Shown here one piece after another: positions 53,770-62,127 of a DNA stretch of 64,000 bases. The notes beneath the pieces were generated by a model. It saw only the letters and a program-made list of their open reading frames with translations, was not told the origin of the DNA and did no database searches. The position numbers and the translations under genes are program-made. Where the stretch lies: NCBI RefSeq assembly GCF_002237655.1, contig NZ_NOKT01000038.1, positions 1-64,000 of the forward strand, written 5' to 3'. Each line of letters begins with the position of its first letter. The stretch's first letter is position 1. Source of the stretch: Streptomyces sp. XY006. GTDB lineage: Bacteria > Actinomycetota > Actinomycetes > Streptomycetales > Streptomycetaceae.

Positions 53770-53912
53770 CCCGTGTGACCTCTCCTGGTACGTCCCGTCT
53801 TCCGCCGCCTGTGACCCTAACGGTCGCGGTCGCATGGCACGATCGGAGCCTGACAACATCCGACTCGGAGCACGTACGCGACTCCGAACCGTCCGACCGT
53901 GGGGGCCCCGCG

Positions 53913-54302
53913 ATGGTTATGTTCCTGTTCCTGGTCGTCGCGCTCGCCGTCGTGGTCGGCGCGGTGACCCTCGCGGTGCTGGGAGGCGGGGAGAAGGGCC
54001 CGCTGCCCGAGGCCGCCCCGGAACGGCTGCGGGACCCGCTGCCCCCGGACCGCCCCGTCAGCCGGGCCGACGTGGAGGACCTCCGCTTCCCGCTCGCCGC
54101 CCGCGGCTACCGCATGGCGGACGTCGACGACGCCCTCAGCCGCCTGGGCGCGGAGCTCGCCGAACGCGACGCCCGGATCGCCGACCTGGAATCCGCCCTG
54201 GCGGGCGCGCGGGCGGCCTCCTCGCATGGGCCGCTGCACCCGTCCGACGAGCACCGGGTGTCCATGGACAAGCCCGCCGCACGCCCGGAGGACCGGCCGT
54301 GA
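53913..54302 (+). CDS. small membrane protein with DivIVA-like motif
   Basis: 129-aa protein. N-terminal TM (VMFLFLVVALAVVVGAVTLA), a linker, then a DivIVA-type segment: DVEDLRFPLAARGYRMADVD followed by DALSRLGAEL and a coiled coil AERDARIADLESAL. This GYRxxDVD pattern is found in many small actinobacterial proteins thought to sense membrane curvature or division sites. Its stop overlaps tagI (GTGA). ATG 53913 is preferred; ATG 53919 is an alternative. Corresponds by position to M. tuberculosis Rv1209. Confidence 0.85.
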   Translation: MVMFLFLVVALAVVVGAVTLAVLGGGEKGPLPEAAPERLRDPLPPDRPVSRADVEDLRFPLAARGYRMADVDDALSRLGAELAERDARIADLESALAGARAASSHGPLHPSDEHRVSMDKPAARPEDRP

Positions 54303-54907
54303 GCGACGGCACCGCCCTCGCGGGCCTGGACGGCGCGCTGCGCTGCCCCTGGGCCCTGTCCGCCCCGGAGTACGTGACGTACCACGACGAGGAGTGGGGC
54401 CGCGCGGTCCACGGCGACGACGCGCTGTTCGAACGGCTCAGCCTGGAGGCGTTCCAGTCCGGGCTGTCCTGGATCACGATCCTGCGCCGCCGCCCGGGCT
54501 TCCGCGCCGCCTTCGCCGACTTCAAGATCGACGCGGTGGCCGCCTTCACCGACGAGGACCGCGAGCGGCTGCTGGCCGACACCGGCATCATCCGCAACCG
54601 CGCCAAGATCGACGCGACCCTCGCCAACGCGCGGGCCCTCGCCGAGTGGTCCCCGGGCGAGCTGGACGCCCTGATCTGGTCCCACGCCCCGGACCCGGCC
54701 GGCCGCCCGGCCCCGGAGACCCTCGCGGACGTCCCGCCCGTCACCCCGGAGTCGACCGCCCTGTCCAAGGCCCTCAAGAAGCGCGGCCTGCGCTTCGTGG
54801 GCCCCACGACGGCGTACGCGCTGATGCAGGCCTGCGGCCTGGTCGACGACCACCTGGCGGCGTGCGTGGCGAGAGGCGCCCCTTCAAGGGTGCGGGGAAC
54901 CGCGTGA
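54299..54907 (+). CDS. tagA: DNA-3-methyladenine glycosylase I
   Basis: 202-aa HhH-fold TagI glycosylase that excises 3-methyladenine from alkylated DNA. The zinc ligands of the E. coli enzyme are all kept: Cys in RCPWAL, His in YHDEEWG, and His/Cys in DDHLAAC. Base-pocket motifs AFQSGLSWITILRRR and ALSKALKKRGLRFVGPTT are intact. GTG 54299 overlaps the previous stop. The last about 11 residues (GAPSRVRGTA-like) are encoded by an interspersed repeat, so the native C-terminus has been replaced after the Zn-binding Cys. Confidence 0.95.
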   Translation: MSDGTALAGLDGALRCPWALSAPEYVTYHDEEWGRAVHGDDALFERLSLEAFQSGLSWITILRRRPGFRAAFADFKIDAVAAFTDEDRERLLADTGIIRNRAKIDATLANARALAEWSPGELDALIWSHAPDPAGRPAPETLADVPPVTPESTALSKALKKRGLRFVGPTTAYALMQACGLVDDHLAACVARGAPSRVRGTA

Positions 54908-54913
54908 GCGACC
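54876..54913 (+). repeat. interspersed Streptomyces repeat, copy 1
   Basis: gcgccccttcaagggtgcgg ggaaccgcgtgagcgacc. It matches, in inverse orientation, the element at 63099-63131, and resembles the 'gcggggaactgcgcgagcaacc' element scattered through Streptomyces genomes. It covers the 3' end of tagA. Confidence 0.75.
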
Positions 54914-54949
54914 ACGCGGCACCCCCCGACGGCGCGGCCGTCCCCGGGC

Positions 54950-55753
54950 TCACCGTCCCAGGTACTTCGGCTTCTCCTTGTTGACGAAGGCCTGCACCGC
55001 GATCGCGTGGTCCTCGGAGGACCCGGCGCGCGTCTGCAGCTCGTCCTCCTTCTCCAGCGTCTCCTCCAGCGAGTGCGTCAGCCCGAAGGCCATCGCCTCC
55101 TTCAGCGCCGCGTACGCCACGGTCGGCCCCTCGGCCAGCGCCCGGGCCACCTTCTCGGCCTCCGCCCGCAGCTCCCCGGGCGGCACCAGCCGGTTGGCGA
55201 CCCCGAGCTCGTACGCCTCCTGTGCGCTGATGTTCCGCGGGAAGAGCAGCAGGTCGGCGGCGCGTCCGGGGCCCACGACCCGGGGCAGCGTCCAGGAGAT
55301 CCCGGAGTCCGCGGTCAGCGCGACCCCGGCGAAGGACGTGTTGAACGACGCCGTGTCCGCCACGATCCGGTAGTCCGCCGCGAGCGCGAAGCCGAAGCCC
55401 GCCCCCGCCGCCACCCCGTTCACCGCGGCGACCACCGGCTTCGCCGCCCCGGCCAGGGCCCGCACGATCGGGTTGTAGTGCTCCCGCACCGTGCTCATGG
55501 TCTGTCCCGAGCCGGTCTCACGGTCCTGCACCAGCAGCCCGATGTGCTCCTTCAGGTCCTGCCCCACGCAGAACGCCCGGTCACCGGCGGCAGTCAGCAG
55601 CACCGCCCGCACCGCGGCGTCGCCCGCCGCGGACTCGACCGCCTCCCGCAGGGCGACCTTGGTCGCCACGTTCAGCGCGTTCATCGCCTCCGGGCGGTTC
55701 AGCGTGATCGTCGCGAGTCCGTCGCTCACCTCGTAGAGCACGGTGTCGGCCAT
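54950..55753 (-). CDS. enoyl-CoA hydratase/isomerase (PaaG-like)
   Basis: 267-aa crotonase-fold enzyme. Oxyanion-hole motifs are CVGQDLKEH and VAAVNGVAAGAGFGFALAAD. The residues around ALTADSGISWTLPRVVG carry an Asp in the place used by PaaG-type isomerases instead of the classical hydratase Glu, so it may be a 1,2-epoxyphenylacetyl-CoA isomerase or related isomerase rather than a hydratase. No paa genes are nearby, and the physiological substrate is open. ATG 55753 with GGAGGGG upstream. Confidence 0.9.
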   Translation of the reverse strand: MADTVLYEVSDGLATITLNRPEAMNALNVATKVALREAVESAAGDAAVRAVLLTAAGDRAFCVGQDLKEHIGLLVQDRETGSGQTMSTVREHYNPIVRALAGAAKPVVAAVNGVAAGAGFGFALAADYRIVADTASFNTSFAGVALTADSGISWTLPRVVGPGRAADLLLFPRNISAQEAYELGVANRLVPPGELRAEAEKVARALAEGPTVAYAALKEAMAFGLTHSLEETLEKEDELQTRAGSSEDHAIAVQAFVNKEKPKYLGR

Positions 55754-55986
55754 GGCGTATCCCCTCCGCGTCGCGGCTCGGGGACGTACCGGCGGGTACG
55801 TCCCGGTCTGCAGGACAGCATGACGGAGATCACCGGCGGCGAACCGGAGCGGACGTGTGACCTGCGTCAAAGAATTCTCGTCCGGATCCGTTCCGCAAAC
55901 GTGTGTGCGGGGGCGGAGTATCGCAGTCCCATCGCCGAATTGAGTGGTTTTGCTCGCGTGCGTTGCCCAAGCGATGCCGACTGATG

Positions 55987-56017
55987 TTGGTCATCGGGTC
56001 CTGAGATGCGGGATAAT
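55987..56017 (+). promoter_or_regulatory. promoter candidate of the DUF3117 gene
   Basis: TTGGTC, 19-nt spacer, GATAAT, about 120 nt before ATG 56136. The 382-nt gap 55754-56135 holds no other gene; its middle (about 55860-56040) is AT-rich for this genome. Confidence 0.5.
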
Positions 56018-56135
56018 GGCTGGGAAGCAATGTGTTCGATGCCGGTGTCGCGTGTCCTGCCACAAGGAACCGCACGTGTGCCCTTCTCAGGGCCGTCGGC
56101 TTTGACTGAGCTGGGTTTCAGGAAGGGGTACGAGC

Positions 56136-56303
56136 ATGGCGGCCATGAAGCCGCGGACGGGTGATGGCCCGCTCGAGGTGACCAAGGAGGGGCGGGGCAT
56201 CGTCATGCGCGTTCCGCTCGAAGGCGGCGGTCGGCTCGTCGTCGAGCTGACCCCGGACGAGGCCGACGCCCTGGGCGACGCCCTCAAGAAGGTCGTCGGC
56301 TGA
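56136..56303 (+). CDS. DUF3117 small protein
   Basis: 55-aa protein starting MAAMKPRTGDGPLEVTKEGR and ending DALGDALKKVVG. This is a nearly invariant actinobacterial family (Rv1211 in M. tuberculosis), of unknown function, with a beta-rich N-terminal half and a C-terminal helix (TPDEADALGDAL). GGAAGGGG lies about 9 nt upstream and a terminator follows. Strong conservation and its own promoter suggest a housekeeping role. Confidence 0.93.
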   Translation: MAAMKPRTGDGPLEVTKEGRGIVMRVPLEGGGRLVVELTPDEADALGDALKKVVG

Positions 56304-56325
56304 CGCGCAAGCGACCATACCCTTT

Positions 56326-56367
56326 CAGCTGCCCCGGCATCACATGAGGTGCCGGGGCGGCTGTTTT
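56326..56367 (+). terminator. terminator of the DUF3117 gene
   Basis: CAGC(T)GCCCCGGCA / TGCCGGGGC(G)GCTG, a 13-bp stem with one mismatch pair, then TTTT: a near-textbook intrinsic terminator. Confidence 0.93.
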
Positions 56368-56437
56368 CTCACCGATGACCTGCGCCTGCCCCGGTTCTCG
56401 ACCGGCTAACGTGCCGACGGGCTGACGTGCCGACGGG

Positions 56438-57070
56438 CTAGCGCTTCACCGCGCACAGCAGACCGTCGCCCACCGGCAGCAGGGACGTCACCAGCTCCTG
56501 GCTCTCGCGCACCGCGCGCAGCAGCTCCCGCAGCCGCAGCACCTCGGTGGGCTGCGGGCCCGAGTCCACCGTCCGGCCGTTGGCGAAGGCGCCCTCGAAG
56601 ACGACGAGCCCGCCGGGACGCAGCAGACGCAACGATTCAGCGAGGTAGTCCATGACCTCCAGCCGGTCGCCGTCGCAGAAGACCAGGTCGTAGCCGGCGT
56701 CCGCGAGCCGGGGCAGCACGTCCAGGGCGCGGCCCGGGATGAAGCGCGCCCGGTTGCTGGCGAAGCCGGAGGCGCGGAAAGCCTGGCGGGCGAACTGCTG
56801 GTGCTCCGGCTCGGGGTCCACGGTCGTCAGGACCCCGTCGGGCCGCATGCCGTGCAGCAGGTGGATCCCGGAGACACCGCAGCCGGTGCCGATCTCGGCG
56901 ACGGCCTTCGCGTCGACGGAGGCGGCCAGCAACCGCAGCGCGGCGCCCGTGCCGGGCGACACCGAGCGCAGCCCTGCCTCGCGGGCCCGGTCACGGGCCC
57001 AGTGCAGCGCTTCGTCCTCGGCGACATAGGCGTCGGCGAACGCCCAGCTCGTCTGCCGGTTGCCGGTAAT
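56438..57070 (-). CDS. O-methyltransferase (Rv1220c type), probable AUU start
   Basis: 210-aa SAM-dependent methyltransferase of the small-molecule O-methyltransferase fold. SAM motif I AVAEIGTGCGVSGIHLL, acidic TVDPEPEHQ, and DLVFCDGD in motif II. Homology extends upstream of the first GTG (56962) through ITGNRQTSWAFADAYVAEDE, with no in-frame ATG, GTG or TTG before a stop. An ATT at 57070 has AGGAG with a 6-nt spacer, so AUU is the likely start. Divergent from sigE, as in M. tuberculosis (Rv1220c/Rv1221). Substrate unknown. Confidence 0.88.
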   Translation of the reverse strand: MTGNRQTSWAFADAYVAEDEALHWARDRAREAGLRSVSPGTGAALRLLAASVDAKAVAEIGTGCGVSGIHLLHGMRPDGVLTTVDPEPEHQQFARQAFRASGFASNRARFIPGRALDVLPRLADAGYDLVFCDGDRLEVMDYLAESLRLLRPGGLVVFEGAFANGRTVDSGPQPTEVLRLRELLRAVRESQELVTSLLPVGDGLLCAVKR

Positions 57071-57123
57071 GACCCTCTCCTGTCCCCGTGAATGCCTGGG
57101 CGTGACTGTATCCGTTGGGCTCG

Positions 57124-57149
57124 GGAACCCGCAGATGGGACCGGTCGTT
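57124..57149 (+). promoter_or_regulatory. ECF-type promoter upstream of sigE
   Basis: GGAAC (57124-57128), 17-nt spacer, CGTT (57146-57149), the consensus recognised by SigE/SigH-like ECF factors, 150 nt before the sigE ATG. Suggests autoregulation. Confidence 0.65.
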
Positions 57150-57298
57150 TAAAGGGATGAGCGAGCGGCGTGGGCCGGGACGGGGGGCAGGCGGTGGATC
57201 GGGACACCGAGCAAGTGCCGACGCAGCAGTACGAGGCGTATCAGCCCAGATCAAATTCTCGTAAAACCGCTTATCCGGTCCTAACGGGCGAGGTGGCT

Positions 57299-58069
57299 AT
57301 GGTAGGGGCTCCACTGGACACCACCAGAGCTGACAGGGGAGGTGCGGCTGCGCCCGGGGATCGGGGAGGAGTGCTCCGGCGCTTCCTCGGATCGGCGGGC
57401 AGGCCGACATCTGTGAACGACACCGCTGACCACAGCCACGCCGCTGGCTCCGCCCAGACCGCGACCTTCACCACCGACGCGGACGGGCAGGCGTGGACTC
57501 CGCCCACGTGGGAGGAGATCGTCAGCACGCACAGCGGCCGGGTCTACCGGCTCGCCTACCGCCTCACCGGCAACCAGCACGACGCGGAGGACCTCACGCA
57601 GGAGGTCTTCGTCCGCGTCTTCCGCTCCCTGTCGACGTACACGCCGGGCACCTTCGAGGGCTGGCTGCACCGCATCACGACGAACCTCTTCCTGGACATG
57701 GTCCGCCGCAAGCAGCGCATCCGCTTCGACGCGCTCGGCGAGGACGCGGCCGAGCGGCTGCCCAGCAAGGAGCCCACGCCCCAGCAGGTCTTCAACGACG
57801 CGCACTTCGACGCGGACGTCCAGCAGGCCCTCGACACCCTCGCCCCCGAGTTCCGCGCCGCGGTCGTCCTGTGCGACATCGAAGGACTGTCGTACGAGGA
57901 GATCGCCGCGACCCTCGGCGTCAAGCTCGGCACGGTCCGCTCGCGGATCCACCGCGGCCGTTCCCAGCTGCGCAAGGCCCTCGCGCACCGCTCCCCGGAG
58001 GCGCGCGCCGAGCGCCGCTCCTTCGTGCCCCGTGTCCCCGCCCTGGGAGGAGGGGGCGCGAGCGCGTGA
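57299..58069 (+). CDS. sigE: ECF sigma factor SigE (Rv1221 type)
   Basis: 256-aa sigma-70 family ECF factor. Region 2: HSGRVYRLAYRLTGNQHDAE, DLTQEVFVRVFRSL. Region 4: LDTLAPEFRAAVVLCDIEGL, SYEEIAATLGVKLGTVRSRI. The N-terminal extension of about 70 residues is poorly conserved; GTG 57413 is a shorter alternative start, but ATG 57299 has GAGGT close by. The rseA-like, htrA and tatB genes follow, so this is the orthologue of mycobacterial SigE (envelope stress), not of the Streptomyces factor called SigE in the cseABC system. The stop overlaps the anti-sigma gene (GTGA). Confidence 0.93.
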   Translation: MVGAPLDTTRADRGGAAAPGDRGGVLRRFLGSAGRPTSVNDTADHSHAAGSAQTATFTTDADGQAWTPPTWEEIVSTHSGRVYRLAYRLTGNQHDAEDLTQEVFVRVFRSLSTYTPGTFEGWLHRITTNLFLDMVRRKQRIRFDALGEDAAERLPSKEPTPQQVFNDAHFDADVQQALDTLAPEFRAAVVLCDIEGLSYEEIAATLGVKLGTVRSRIHRGRSQLRKALAHRSPEARAERRSFVPRVPALGGGGASA

Positions 58070-59103
58070 GCGGATCACGACCCAAGGCTTCCGAGGGGCA
58101 CCTCGCAGAGCAGCACCTGGGAGACCGCCTCTCCGCCCTGGTGGACGGAGAGCTCGGTCATGACGCGCGCGAGCGCGTACTGGCGCACGTGGCCACCTGC
58201 CCGAAGTGCAAGGCGGAGGTGGACGCCCAGCGCCGGCTGAAGAACGTCTTCGCGGAGGCGGCCCCGCCGCCCCCCTCCGAGAGTTTCCTGGCCCGCCTGC
58301 AGGGACTACCCGCAGGCGGCGGCCCGGACGGTGACCTGCCGCCGGGCGGGCCGGGGCTGCCCGGCGGGCGGTTCGGCCCGTCCGGGGCGTTCGCGACGAA
58401 GCGCGGCGAGCGGTTCGAGTTCGGGTACGCCCCGTCCCGGCCGCACCTCCCCGCCCTGCCGCCCTCCGCGGGCAGAGGACTCGCGGCGGGTGAGCGCGGC
58501 TTCCCCTCCGGCCCCGACGGCCTGCCCCCGGGCGGCCGGGGCTTCCGTATCCACGACGTCGGCCGGCCCGAGCCGGACCGTTCCTCCTCGCGGCTGCGGT
58601 TCGCCTTCGTGGCCGCCGGGGCGGTGTCCCTGGCGGCGATCGCGCTGGGCGGCGTCACCGCGGGCACCCCGACCGACACGGAGGCCCGCGGCGGCTCGGG
58701 AACGGGCAGCAACGTCACGCCCATGCGCACGCAGGGCACGGGCGCCGCGACTGCTCCCGAGTCCCAGCGCCGCCGCGGCGCGGGTCCGCTGCTCGGGCAG
58801 CTGCACGGGCAGAATCCGCTCGGCCGCGCCCCGGCCGCCCCGACCGAGGTGTCCGCGCCGCTGCTCCCGGGTGTGCCGCCGCCGTCCTCCGTCCGGCACG
58901 GCGCCGTGCACGCGCTGACCGCGCCGGTGGTGGCCGGTGCCGCCGCCGTGTCCCCGCTGATACGCCCGTTGCAGGCGGCCCCGCCGGCCGCCCTGACGTC
59001 CTGGTCGGCCCTCCCGGAGATCACGGGGCCCCTGCTCGCCGTGCCGCTGCCGGACGCGACCTCGTCTCCCTCGGCCCCCGCCTCCTCGCGCACGGCCCGC
59101 TGA
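58066..59103 (+). CDS. rseA: zinc-finger anti-sigma factor (RseA/RskA type)
   Basis: 345-aa membrane anti-sigma factor. The ZAS domain is at the N-terminus: LSALVDGELGHDARERVLAH leading into HVATCPKC (H-x3-C-x2-C). A Gly/Pro-rich cytoplasmic linker (about 70-180) precedes one TM (FAFVAAGAVSLAAIALGGVT, about 187-206) and an extracytoplasmic Pro/Ala-rich region. GTG 58066 overlaps the sigE stop, giving coupled, near-equimolar synthesis. M. tuberculosis RseA is much shorter, about 150 aa; the extra TM and outer region imply sensing across the membrane. The neighbouring HtrA protease is a candidate for regulated cleavage. Confidence 0.9.
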   Translation: MSGSRPKASEGHLAEQHLGDRLSALVDGELGHDARERVLAHVATCPKCKAEVDAQRRLKNVFAEAAPPPPSESFLARLQGLPAGGGPDGDLPPGGPGLPGGRFGPSGAFATKRGERFEFGYAPSRPHLPALPPSAGRGLAAGERGFPSGPDGLPPGGRGFRIHDVGRPEPDRSSSRLRFAFVAAGAVSLAAIALGGVTAGTPTDTEARGGSGTGSNVTPMRTQGTGAATAPESQRRRGAGPLLGQLHGQNPLGRAPAAPTEVSAPLLPGVPPPSSVRHGAVHALTAPVVAGAAAVSPLIRPLQAAPPAALTSWSALPEITGPLLAVPLPDATSSPSAPASSRTAR

Positions 59104-59237
59104 CGGGCCTCTGCGCACCGGCCCGCGAACCTGATTGAATCCGGGGGTGGTGCCCGGCCGAGGTGGGCCGGGGCGCCGATTCGACGAACTGCGGCCACCG
59201 CCGACGAGCCGTGCCGCGGCTGTGCTGTGGGGAGAGC

Positions 59238-61460
59238 ATGAACGAGGGGAAGCCCACGAAGGCGAAGTGGTGGGGTCGTCCACGGCCGCAGGACCCCGCG
59301 GGAGCGGAGCCGGCGGCGGACGACGCGCAGGGCCCGATGACGGACGCCGAGGGAGACTTCGAACTGGCACGGCCCCAGGCGCGGCGTGACGAGGACGCGG
59401 GCGACTACGAACTGCGCCGCCCGGACGCCCCGGCGACGGAGCGGGACGCAACCGGCGTGAGCGCCGGGGCCTCTCCGGAGACGGCGGCGGGCGGCGCGGG
59501 GGCCGAGAGTGGCGCGGCTGCCGTTGCGGTTCGCGCGGGTGCGGGGGCTGGGAGTGATGCCGCTGCCGTTCCGGCTTCCGCCGGCGGGGAGCCCGAACGT
59601 GATGCCTCTGCCGGCCCGGTCTCCGCTGGTGTGGGGGCCGAGAGTGGCGCCTCTGCCGTTCCGGCTTCCGGCGGTGCGGCGGCCGGAGGAGATGCTCCTG
59701 TCGTTCCGGCTTCTGCTGGTGTGGAGGCCGAGAGTGGTGGCTCTGCCGTTGCCCCTGGCGTAGCCGCTCTGCCCGCCCAGGACGCCCCCAAGCCCCTGCA
59801 CGACCCCGACCCCTACAGCACCCCGCCCTACGGCGAACCGGGCCCCTGGGCGCCCGCGCCGCCCGTCCAGCACCCGGCGGCCACCCCGGCCCACGGCGTG
59901 ACGGCACCGGCCATGCCGGGCACCCCGGGCGTCGGCATGCCGGCGGTTCCGGCAGCGCACGGTGCGCCGATGACACCGCCGCCGGGCGTGCCCGCACCGG
60001 CCGTGCCCACGGCAGGCGTATCCGCACCGGCCGTGCCCGCACCGGCCGTGCCCACGGCAGGCGTGCCCACGGCAGGCGTGCCCACGACAGGCGTGCCCAC
60101 GACAGGCGTGCCCGCACCGGCCGTGCCCGCACCGGCCGTGCCCGTACCGGCCGTGCCCACGGCAGGCGTCCCCGCGGGTCAGGTGGCCGTTCCGGCTCAG
60201 GCTCAGCCGCCGGGGGTTCCTGGTCCGGGTGGATACAGCGATGTCCCGGGGTCGGCTCCCGTGCCCGACCCCTGGCGGCGCTATGACCCCTGGGCGGCGC
60301 CCGGGCCCCTGCAGCAGACCGGGGCGCCCGTCCGGAGCACCGAGCAGCGGCGCAGGCGCGGCAGGAAGGCACTGCTGCTCGGGGCCCTGGTGCTGGCGCT
60401 CGTGTCCGGAGGCATCGGCGGCCTCGTGGGGACGTATCTGGAGCGCAACGGCGGCGTGGGGACGGTCGAGCTGCCCCAGGCCGGGAAGGAGGCCGCCGCG
60501 CGGGACGCGGACAGTGTCGCCGGGATCGCCGGGCGGGCCCTGCCCAGCGTGGTCACGCTGCATGTGAGCGGCTCCGGCGAGCAGGGCACCGGCACCGGCT
60601 TCGTGCTCGACACCCGCGGCCACATCCTCACCAACAACCACGTCGTACGACCCGCCGGCACCGACGGCGAGATCACCGTCACCTTCAACAGCGGGGAGAC
60701 CGCCCGCGCCGAGCTCGTCGGCCGGGACAGCGGTTACGACCTGGCCGTGGTGAAGGTGAAGGGCGTCAGCGGACTCACCCCGCTGCCCCTCGGCAACTCG
60801 GACAACGTGCAGGTCGGTGACCCGGTCGTGGCCATCGGCGCCCCCTTCGACCTGGCCGGCACGGTCACCTCCGGCATCATCAGCGCCAAGCAGCGGCCCA
60901 TCACGGCCGGCGGCGAGAAGGGCGACGGCAGCGACGTGTCGTACGTCGACGCGCTGCAGACCGACGCGCCCATCAACCCCGGCAACTCCGGCGGCCCCCT
61001 GCTCGACTCCCACGCCCGGGTCATCGGCATCAACTCGGCCATCCGCTCGGCGGACAGCGGCTCCGCCCCGGACAGCGGCCAGTCGGGGTCGATAGGCCTC
61101 GGGTTCGCCATCCCCGTCAACCAGGGCAAGCGCGTCGCCGAGGAGCTGATCAACACCGGGAAGGCGACCCACCCGGTCATCGGCATCACGCTGGACATGG
61201 ACTACACCGGCGACGGCGCCCGCGTCGACACGGAGGGCAGCGAGGGCGGGCCGCCGGTCTCCGCGGGCGGCCCGGGGGCCAGAGCCGGCATCAAGGCGGG
61301 CGACGTCATCACGGAGGTCGACGGGCGGCGGATCCACTCCGGTGAGGAGCTGATCGTCAAGACCCGGGCGCACCGCCCCGGCGACCGGCTGGAGCTGACC
61401 GTGGAGCGCGGCGGCAAGGAGCGGACCGTCTCGCTCGTCCTCGGCTCGTCCGGCGGCTGA
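59238..61460 (+). CDS. htrA: membrane HtrA/DegP-like serine protease
   Basis: 740-aa protease. A very long (about 380 aa) acidic then Pro/Ala/Val-rich cytoplasmic N-terminus with repeats is followed by one TM (ALLLGALVLALVSGGIGGLV), a trypsin-like domain and a PDZ domain. Triad: His in ILTNNHVV, Asp in GYDLAVVKVKG, Ser in PINPGNSGGPLLD. The PDZ region is GIKAGDVITEVDGRRIHSGE. ATG 59238 with GGGGAGA upstream. Third in the sigE-rseA-htrA set. The extracytoplasmic protease probably handles misfolded proteins and may cut the anti-sigma factor. Confidence 0.94.
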   Translation: MNEGKPTKAKWWGRPRPQDPAGAEPAADDAQGPMTDAEGDFELARPQARRDEDAGDYELRRPDAPATERDATGVSAGASPETAAGGAGAESGAAAVAVRAGAGAGSDAAAVPASAGGEPERDASAGPVSAGVGAESGASAVPASGGAAAGGDAPVVPASAGVEAESGGSAVAPGVAALPAQDAPKPLHDPDPYSTPPYGEPGPWAPAPPVQHPAATPAHGVTAPAMPGTPGVGMPAVPAAHGAPMTPPPGVPAPAVPTAGVSAPAVPAPAVPTAGVPTAGVPTTGVPTTGVPAPAVPAPAVPVPAVPTAGVPAGQVAVPAQAQPPGVPGPGGYSDVPGSAPVPDPWRRYDPWAAPGPLQQTGAPVRSTEQRRRRGRKALLLGALVLALVSGGIGGLVGTYLERNGGVGTVELPQAGKEAAARDADSVAGIAGRALPSVVTLHVSGSGEQGTGTGFVLDTRGHILTNNHVVRPAGTDGEITVTFNSGETARAELVGRDSGYDLAVVKVKGVSGLTPLPLGNSDNVQVGDPVVAIGAPFDLAGTVTSGIISAKQRPITAGGEKGDGSDVSYVDALQTDAPINPGNSGGPLLDSHARVIGINSAIRSADSGSAPDSGQSGSIGLGFAIPVNQGKRVAEELINTGKATHPVIGITLDMDYTGDGARVDTEGSEGGPPVSAGGPGARAGIKAGDVITEVDGRRIHSGEELIVKTRAHRPGDRLELTVERGGKERTVSLVLGSSGG
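59988..60182 (+). repeat. 15-bp minisatellite inside htrA
   Basis: Thirteen 15-bp units of two types, gtgcccgcaccggcc (VPAPA) and gtgcccacggcaggc (VPTAG or VPTTG), in mixed order. In-frame, so length can vary. An older, degenerate repeat region lies at about 59505-59760. Confidence 0.9.
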
Positions 61461-61569
61461 GGACCATGCGGCCCGGCACGCGCGAACGTGTCACAACAAG
61501 GCTGATCCAGGATCAGTCAGGCGAACAACCGGGAAAGCGCTCCCACGCCCCGAACGCAGAGGTCTCGGG

Positions 61570-61603
61570 ACGGTACCGGTCGGACGGGATCGCCGGGTAC
61601 CGT
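61570..61603. promoter_or_regulatory. inverted repeat upstream of tatB
   Basis: ACGGTACC (61570-61577) and GGTACCGT (61596-61603), 18 nt apart, in the 220-nt htrA-tatB gap. Each arm contains a GGTACC hexamer. Possible operator for tatB. Confidence 0.45.
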
Positions 61604-61680
61604 GGAGCCGGCCCGGACCACGGCAAGACCCGCACCGACCACCGAGGGCCGAGGACCGAGGACATCGCAAGGAGCTTCAG

Positions 61681-62121
61681 GTGTTCAATGACATAGGACC
61701 GCTCGAGCTGGTGACGCTCATCATCCTTGCCGTGCTCGTCTTCGGTCCGGACAAGCTCCCCAAGGTCATCCAGGACGTGTCGCGCACGATCCGGAAGATC
61801 CGCGAGTTCTCGGAGAGCGCGAAGAACGACATCCGTGAGGAACTGGGCCCGGAGTTCAAGGACTTCGAGTTCGAGGATCTGAACCCCAAGACGTTCATCC
61901 GCAAGCAGCTGGACAACGAGGACCTGGGGCTCAAGGAGATCCGCAACGGCTTCGACCTGAAGAAGGAGATGGCCGAGGTCACGGACGCCGTCCACGCCCG
62001 TGAGGCCGACGCGTCCTCCTCGTCGTCCGCCGCTTCCTCCGGTGGCCGGATCGACATGACGAAGAAGCCCGAGACGCCCGGCCGGGACGACCGTCCGCCC
62101 TTCGACGCGGACGCCACCTGA
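61681..62121 (+). CDS. tatB: Sec-independent translocase subunit TatB
   Basis: 146-aa TatB. N-terminal signal-anchor FNDIGPLELVTLIILAVLVF with the conserved Glu, the hinge FGPDKLP, then a long amphipathic helix (KVIQDVSRTIRKIREFSESA) and a charged tail. Works with TatC as receptor for twin-arginine preproteins. GTG 61681 with AAGGAG 7 nt upstream. The sigE-rseA-htrA-tatB order is conserved with mycobacteria. Confidence 0.95.
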   Translation: MFNDIGPLELVTLIILAVLVFGPDKLPKVIQDVSRTIRKIREFSESAKNDIREELGPEFKDFEFEDLNPKTFIRKQLDNEDLGLKEIRNGFDLKKEMAEVTDAVHAREADASSSSSAASSGGRIDMTKKPETPGRDDRPPFDADAT

Positions 62122-62127
62122 GCGACC

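Noticed and set aside
57299..58069. SigE of the Streptomyces cseABC envelope system
   Set aside because: The neighbours are rseA-htrA-tatB, not cseA-cseB-cseC; this is the mycobacterial-type SigE lineage.
58158..61373. 1071-codon antisense frame opposite rseA-htrA
   Set aside because: Low-complexity shadow; its apparent HGRCGH-like repeats are the reverse of the htrA minisatellite.
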